Origin: Streptomyces lateritius
GTDB taxonomy: Bacteria > Actinomycetota > Actinomycetes > Streptomycetales > Streptomycetaceae
Assembly: GCF_014649715.1 (NCBI RefSeq)
Contig: NZ_BMTO01000003.1
Location: 93,396-157,395 of the forward strand
Length of the DNA: 64,000 bases
Direction: 5' to 3'
Shown: one piece after another, positions 62,131 through 64,000 of the stretch
Position numbering within the stretch: position 1 is the first letter of the stretch
Layout: every line of letters begins with the position of its first letter
Position numbers and translations under genes: made by a program
Notes under the pieces: model-generated
Databases searched by the model: none
The model's input: the letters and a program-made list of their open reading frames with translations, nothing else
What the model was told of the DNA's origin: nothing

Positions 62131-63378
62131 ATGCCATCCGTGAACCTGGTCCGGAACATCGGGCTGAACGACGCCGCGACGGGCCCCATCACGACGCTGG
62201 ACGACGAACCGACCGCCGCTCGGGTCCTGAACCATGCCTTCGTGACGGGGAACGTCTACGCCAGCCGTTCGCAGGACGGTGGCTCGACGTGGACGCATGT
62301 CGATCCGTACACGACGTTCCCCTTCGCAGCCGGCGGCCTGTGCTGTGACCAGATGACGCTGCACGAGCGCTCACGGAACCTGTGGATCTGGCTCCTGCAG
62401 TACAGGACGAGCCCGCTCAACGGATCGAACGTCTTCCGGCTGGCCGTCTCCACCGACGGGACACCCGCCCCCGGGTCGTGGTTCTCCTGGGAGTTCAGCC
62501 CCGGCCTCTTCGACGCCGCATGGGCCACGAACACCGAGTTCGACCGCCCCGACATGGCGACCACCGACAACCATCTCTACATCACGTACAACGTCTTTCA
62601 CGCCGGTACGGCGGTCGCCGCGATCGTCTTCAAGATCTCGCTGGCCCACCTGGCGCAGCATCAACTGTCCTACGTCTACTACAAGATCACGACGGACAGC
62701 TCTTTCTGCCTCACGCGCGGTGCGACCACGGACATGTACTTCATGTCGGAGGCCGTGCAGAATCCGGTACGGATCTTCCGGTGGCCGGACGCCGTCGGGA
62801 GCTCCCTGGGCAAGGCCGTCGTCAGCACGCCCGGAGCCTGGACGGGGAGTACGGTGCCGGGCACCTATGTCTCGAACTGTCCGAGCGGCACCAATTGGCT
62901 GGGGAAGGTGCACGCCAGGGCCACCGCCGGATGGGTCACGGGAGGCAAGGTCGGTTTCCTCTGGCACGCCCTCCCCACGAGCAGTCGCCCACAACCCTGG
63001 ATCAAGGGCCTCGTGGTCGACGGGGCCACATCGGCGGTCGTGGCGGAGCCGGACATCTGGAACCCCGGCTGGGCCTGGGCGTACCCCGCGACCTGCCCCA
63101 ACGCCAACGGCGTGGTCGGGATCTCCCTCTTCTACGGCGGTGGCGGAGTGTTCAACCCTCGTCACGTCGTGGGCTATCTGGACCCACCCGGCTGGGTGTT
63201 GCAGGGGACGCGCGACAGCACCCACGGTCCGGCCGGCGGTATCTGGGGTGACTACCTCAGTTGTGCGACCAGCCATCCGAACAACACGGAGTGGGTCGCC
63301 ACGGGCTTCACCCTTCAGGGCGGAACGACTTTCGACTTCATCGAGCCCCAGTACGTCGAGTTCAGCGTCGGCCCCTGA
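62131..63378 (+). CDS. BNR/sialidase-like beta-propeller protein
   Basis: A 415-residue protein with an Asp-box (SQDGGSTWTHV, residues about 47-57) and the sheet-rich sequence expected of a sialidase-type propeller (RPDMATTDNHLYITYNVFHA, RATAGWVTGGKVGFLWHALP). The arginine triad of true sialidases is not evident. No signal peptide is visible. It is followed after 33 bases by the neprosin-like gene, so the two may be co-expressed. Function unknown. Confidence 0.7.
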   Translation: MPSVNLVRNIGLNDAATGPITTLDDEPTAARVLNHAFVTGNVYASRSQDGGSTWTHVDPYTTFPFAAGGLCCDQMTLHERSRNLWIWLLQYRTSPLNGSNVFRLAVSTDGTPAPGSWFSWEFSPGLFDAAWATNTEFDRPDMATTDNHLYITYNVFHAGTAVAAIVFKISLAHLAQHQLSYVYYKITTDSSFCLTRGATTDMYFMSEAVQNPVRIFRWPDAVGSSLGKAVVSTPGAWTGSTVPGTYVSNCPSGTNWLGKVHARATAGWVTGGKVGFLWHALPTSSRPQPWIKGLVVDGATSAVVAEPDIWNPGWAWAYPATCPNANGVVGISLFYGGGGVFNPRHVVGYLDPPGWVLQGTRDSTHGPAGGIWGDYLSCATSHPNNTEWVATGFTLQGGTTFDFIEPQYVEFSVGP

Positions 63379-63411
63379 CGGGTCGGTCCTGAAGCCATGA
63401 AGGAGGGAACC

Positions 63412-64000
63412 GTGGAATCAGGCAGGATCGAACGCAACCCGGAGGCGCCGAAGTCAGCGCCGCCACCGCGAGGGGGCCGGGAACTGGACCGCGAGGCCGC
63501 GGAGCGGCTCGACGAGATCCGGCAGTACTTCAAGGACCTGTACGCGCGACGTGACGTCGTCGCCCGCACCACCACCCCGTACGGCGAGGACCTCGACTGG
63601 GTCCCCAGCGAGGCCGATGCCGAGCCACCCGATCTCGAGTACCCGGAAAGCTCCGGCAGCACCGACCGTCCCGCGTCCCCCCAGCCCTTCGAGGCGGGCG
63701 CCGGCAGCGCCCAGACGGGCCCTCCCGGCACGGTTCCCATGGTGCGCAAGCAGCTGGACAGCATCACCGCCGCCGGCACGCTCCAGGACTACCTCGCCAA
63801 GGGGACACGGGCGAGGGTCGTGACACCGCCCGACGATCCCGGTTTCGCGCCCCCGGGTGCCTCCCCGCACAAGTACGCGCACGCCATCCAGCAGGTCACG
63901 AACTTCGGGACGGAAGGCGTCATCAACACCTGGCGGCCCTACGTTCAGTGGTCGGACGAGTTCTCCCTCGGGCAGGAGTGGGTGGTGCGGGGCAGCTTTG
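63412..64000 (+). CDS. neprosin-family peptidase-like protein (partial)
   Basis: The open frame continues past the window edge; 196 codons are seen. GTG 63412 has AAGGAGG about 6 nt upstream; ATG 63397 is an in-frame alternative. A hydrophilic N-terminal region of about 140 residues precedes PHKYAHAIQQVTNFGTEGVI and NTWRPYVQWSDEFSLGQEWV, which resembles the start of the neprosin domain (the I-x-V/T-W-x-P-x-V and FSL-x-Q-x-WV pattern). Neprosins are glutamic prolyl endopeptidases; the catalytic Glu residues would lie beyond the edge and cannot be checked. Confidence 0.65.
   Translation, partial: MESGRIERNPEAPKSAPPPRGGRELDREAAERLDEIRQYFKDLYARRDVVARTTTPYGEDLDWVPSEADAEPPDLEYPESSGSTDRPASPQPFEAGAGSAQTGPPGTVPMVRKQLDSITAAGTLQDYLAKGTRARVVTPPDDPGFAPPGASPHKYAHAIQQVTNFGTEGVINTWRPYVQWSDEFSLGQEWVVRGSF

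Overview
The window reads as chromosomal DNA of a Streptomyces-type actinomycete. G+C is very high, third codon positions are nearly all G or C, GTG starts are common, and many genes are joined by 4-base GTGA/ATGA overlaps. No rRNA, tRNA or CRISPR array was recognised. All calls come from reading the sequence; no database search was run.

Layout. 1-4443: an export locus for a double-glycine leader peptide (precursor, HlyD-type adaptor, peptidase-containing NHLM ABC exporter, second NHLM exporter cut by the window edge), all on the minus strand. 5044-7435: a baeRF/Rv2629-like protein convergent with an HRP1-like twin-CBS protein, a pairing known from dormancy regulons, then an ABM-domain membrane protein. 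7449-11084: two gene remnants, a ketopantoate reductase/HxlR pair, a ROK regulator and an ABC-permease fragment. 11158-29317: a large exopolysaccharide locus with CDP-alcohol transferase, TagD-like cytidylyltransferase, glycosyltransferases, Wzz-, Wzx- and Wzy-like proteins, a hexapeptide acyltransferase, a lipoprotein, a large LamG surface protein, GDP-mannose dehydratase, GDP-fucose synthase, an initiating phospho-sugar transferase and a GH71-like hydrolase. It implies a fucose-containing polymer. 29361-32879: WGR/propeller gene and small membrane proteins.

32982-36522 is the most interesting segment: a methyltransferase/P450 pair divergent from a second P450. That P450 is followed after one base by an 18-bp gene with an ideal Shine-Dalgarno sequence encoding the pentapeptide MKYWH, and then by two strong hairpins. 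This matches the architecture of minimal biarylitide-type RiPP systems, with a Lys/Trp variant of the known precursors. 36584-41958: HEAT/LRV protein, AI-2E-type permease, GNAT, GT1 glycosyltransferase and a small protein. 42072-48695: a redox and stress block (Rieske/DUF2231 protein, stand-alone cytochrome oxidase subunit I, SPW protein, GAF-SpoIIE phosphatase, hemerythrin).

48696-64000 is accessory and decayed. It holds an SMI1/KNR4 orphan, a broken IS5-type element, a frameshifted DUF664 gene, a complete IS701-like element with a divergent passenger gene, and fragments of Nudix, KdsB, PaaX and possibly radical SAM genes. Between them lies an intact minus-strand operon (ABC exporter, tandem Nudix, MFS, methyltransferase). 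The end carries an aerolysin-like protein, a BNR-repeat protein and a truncated neprosin-type peptidase.
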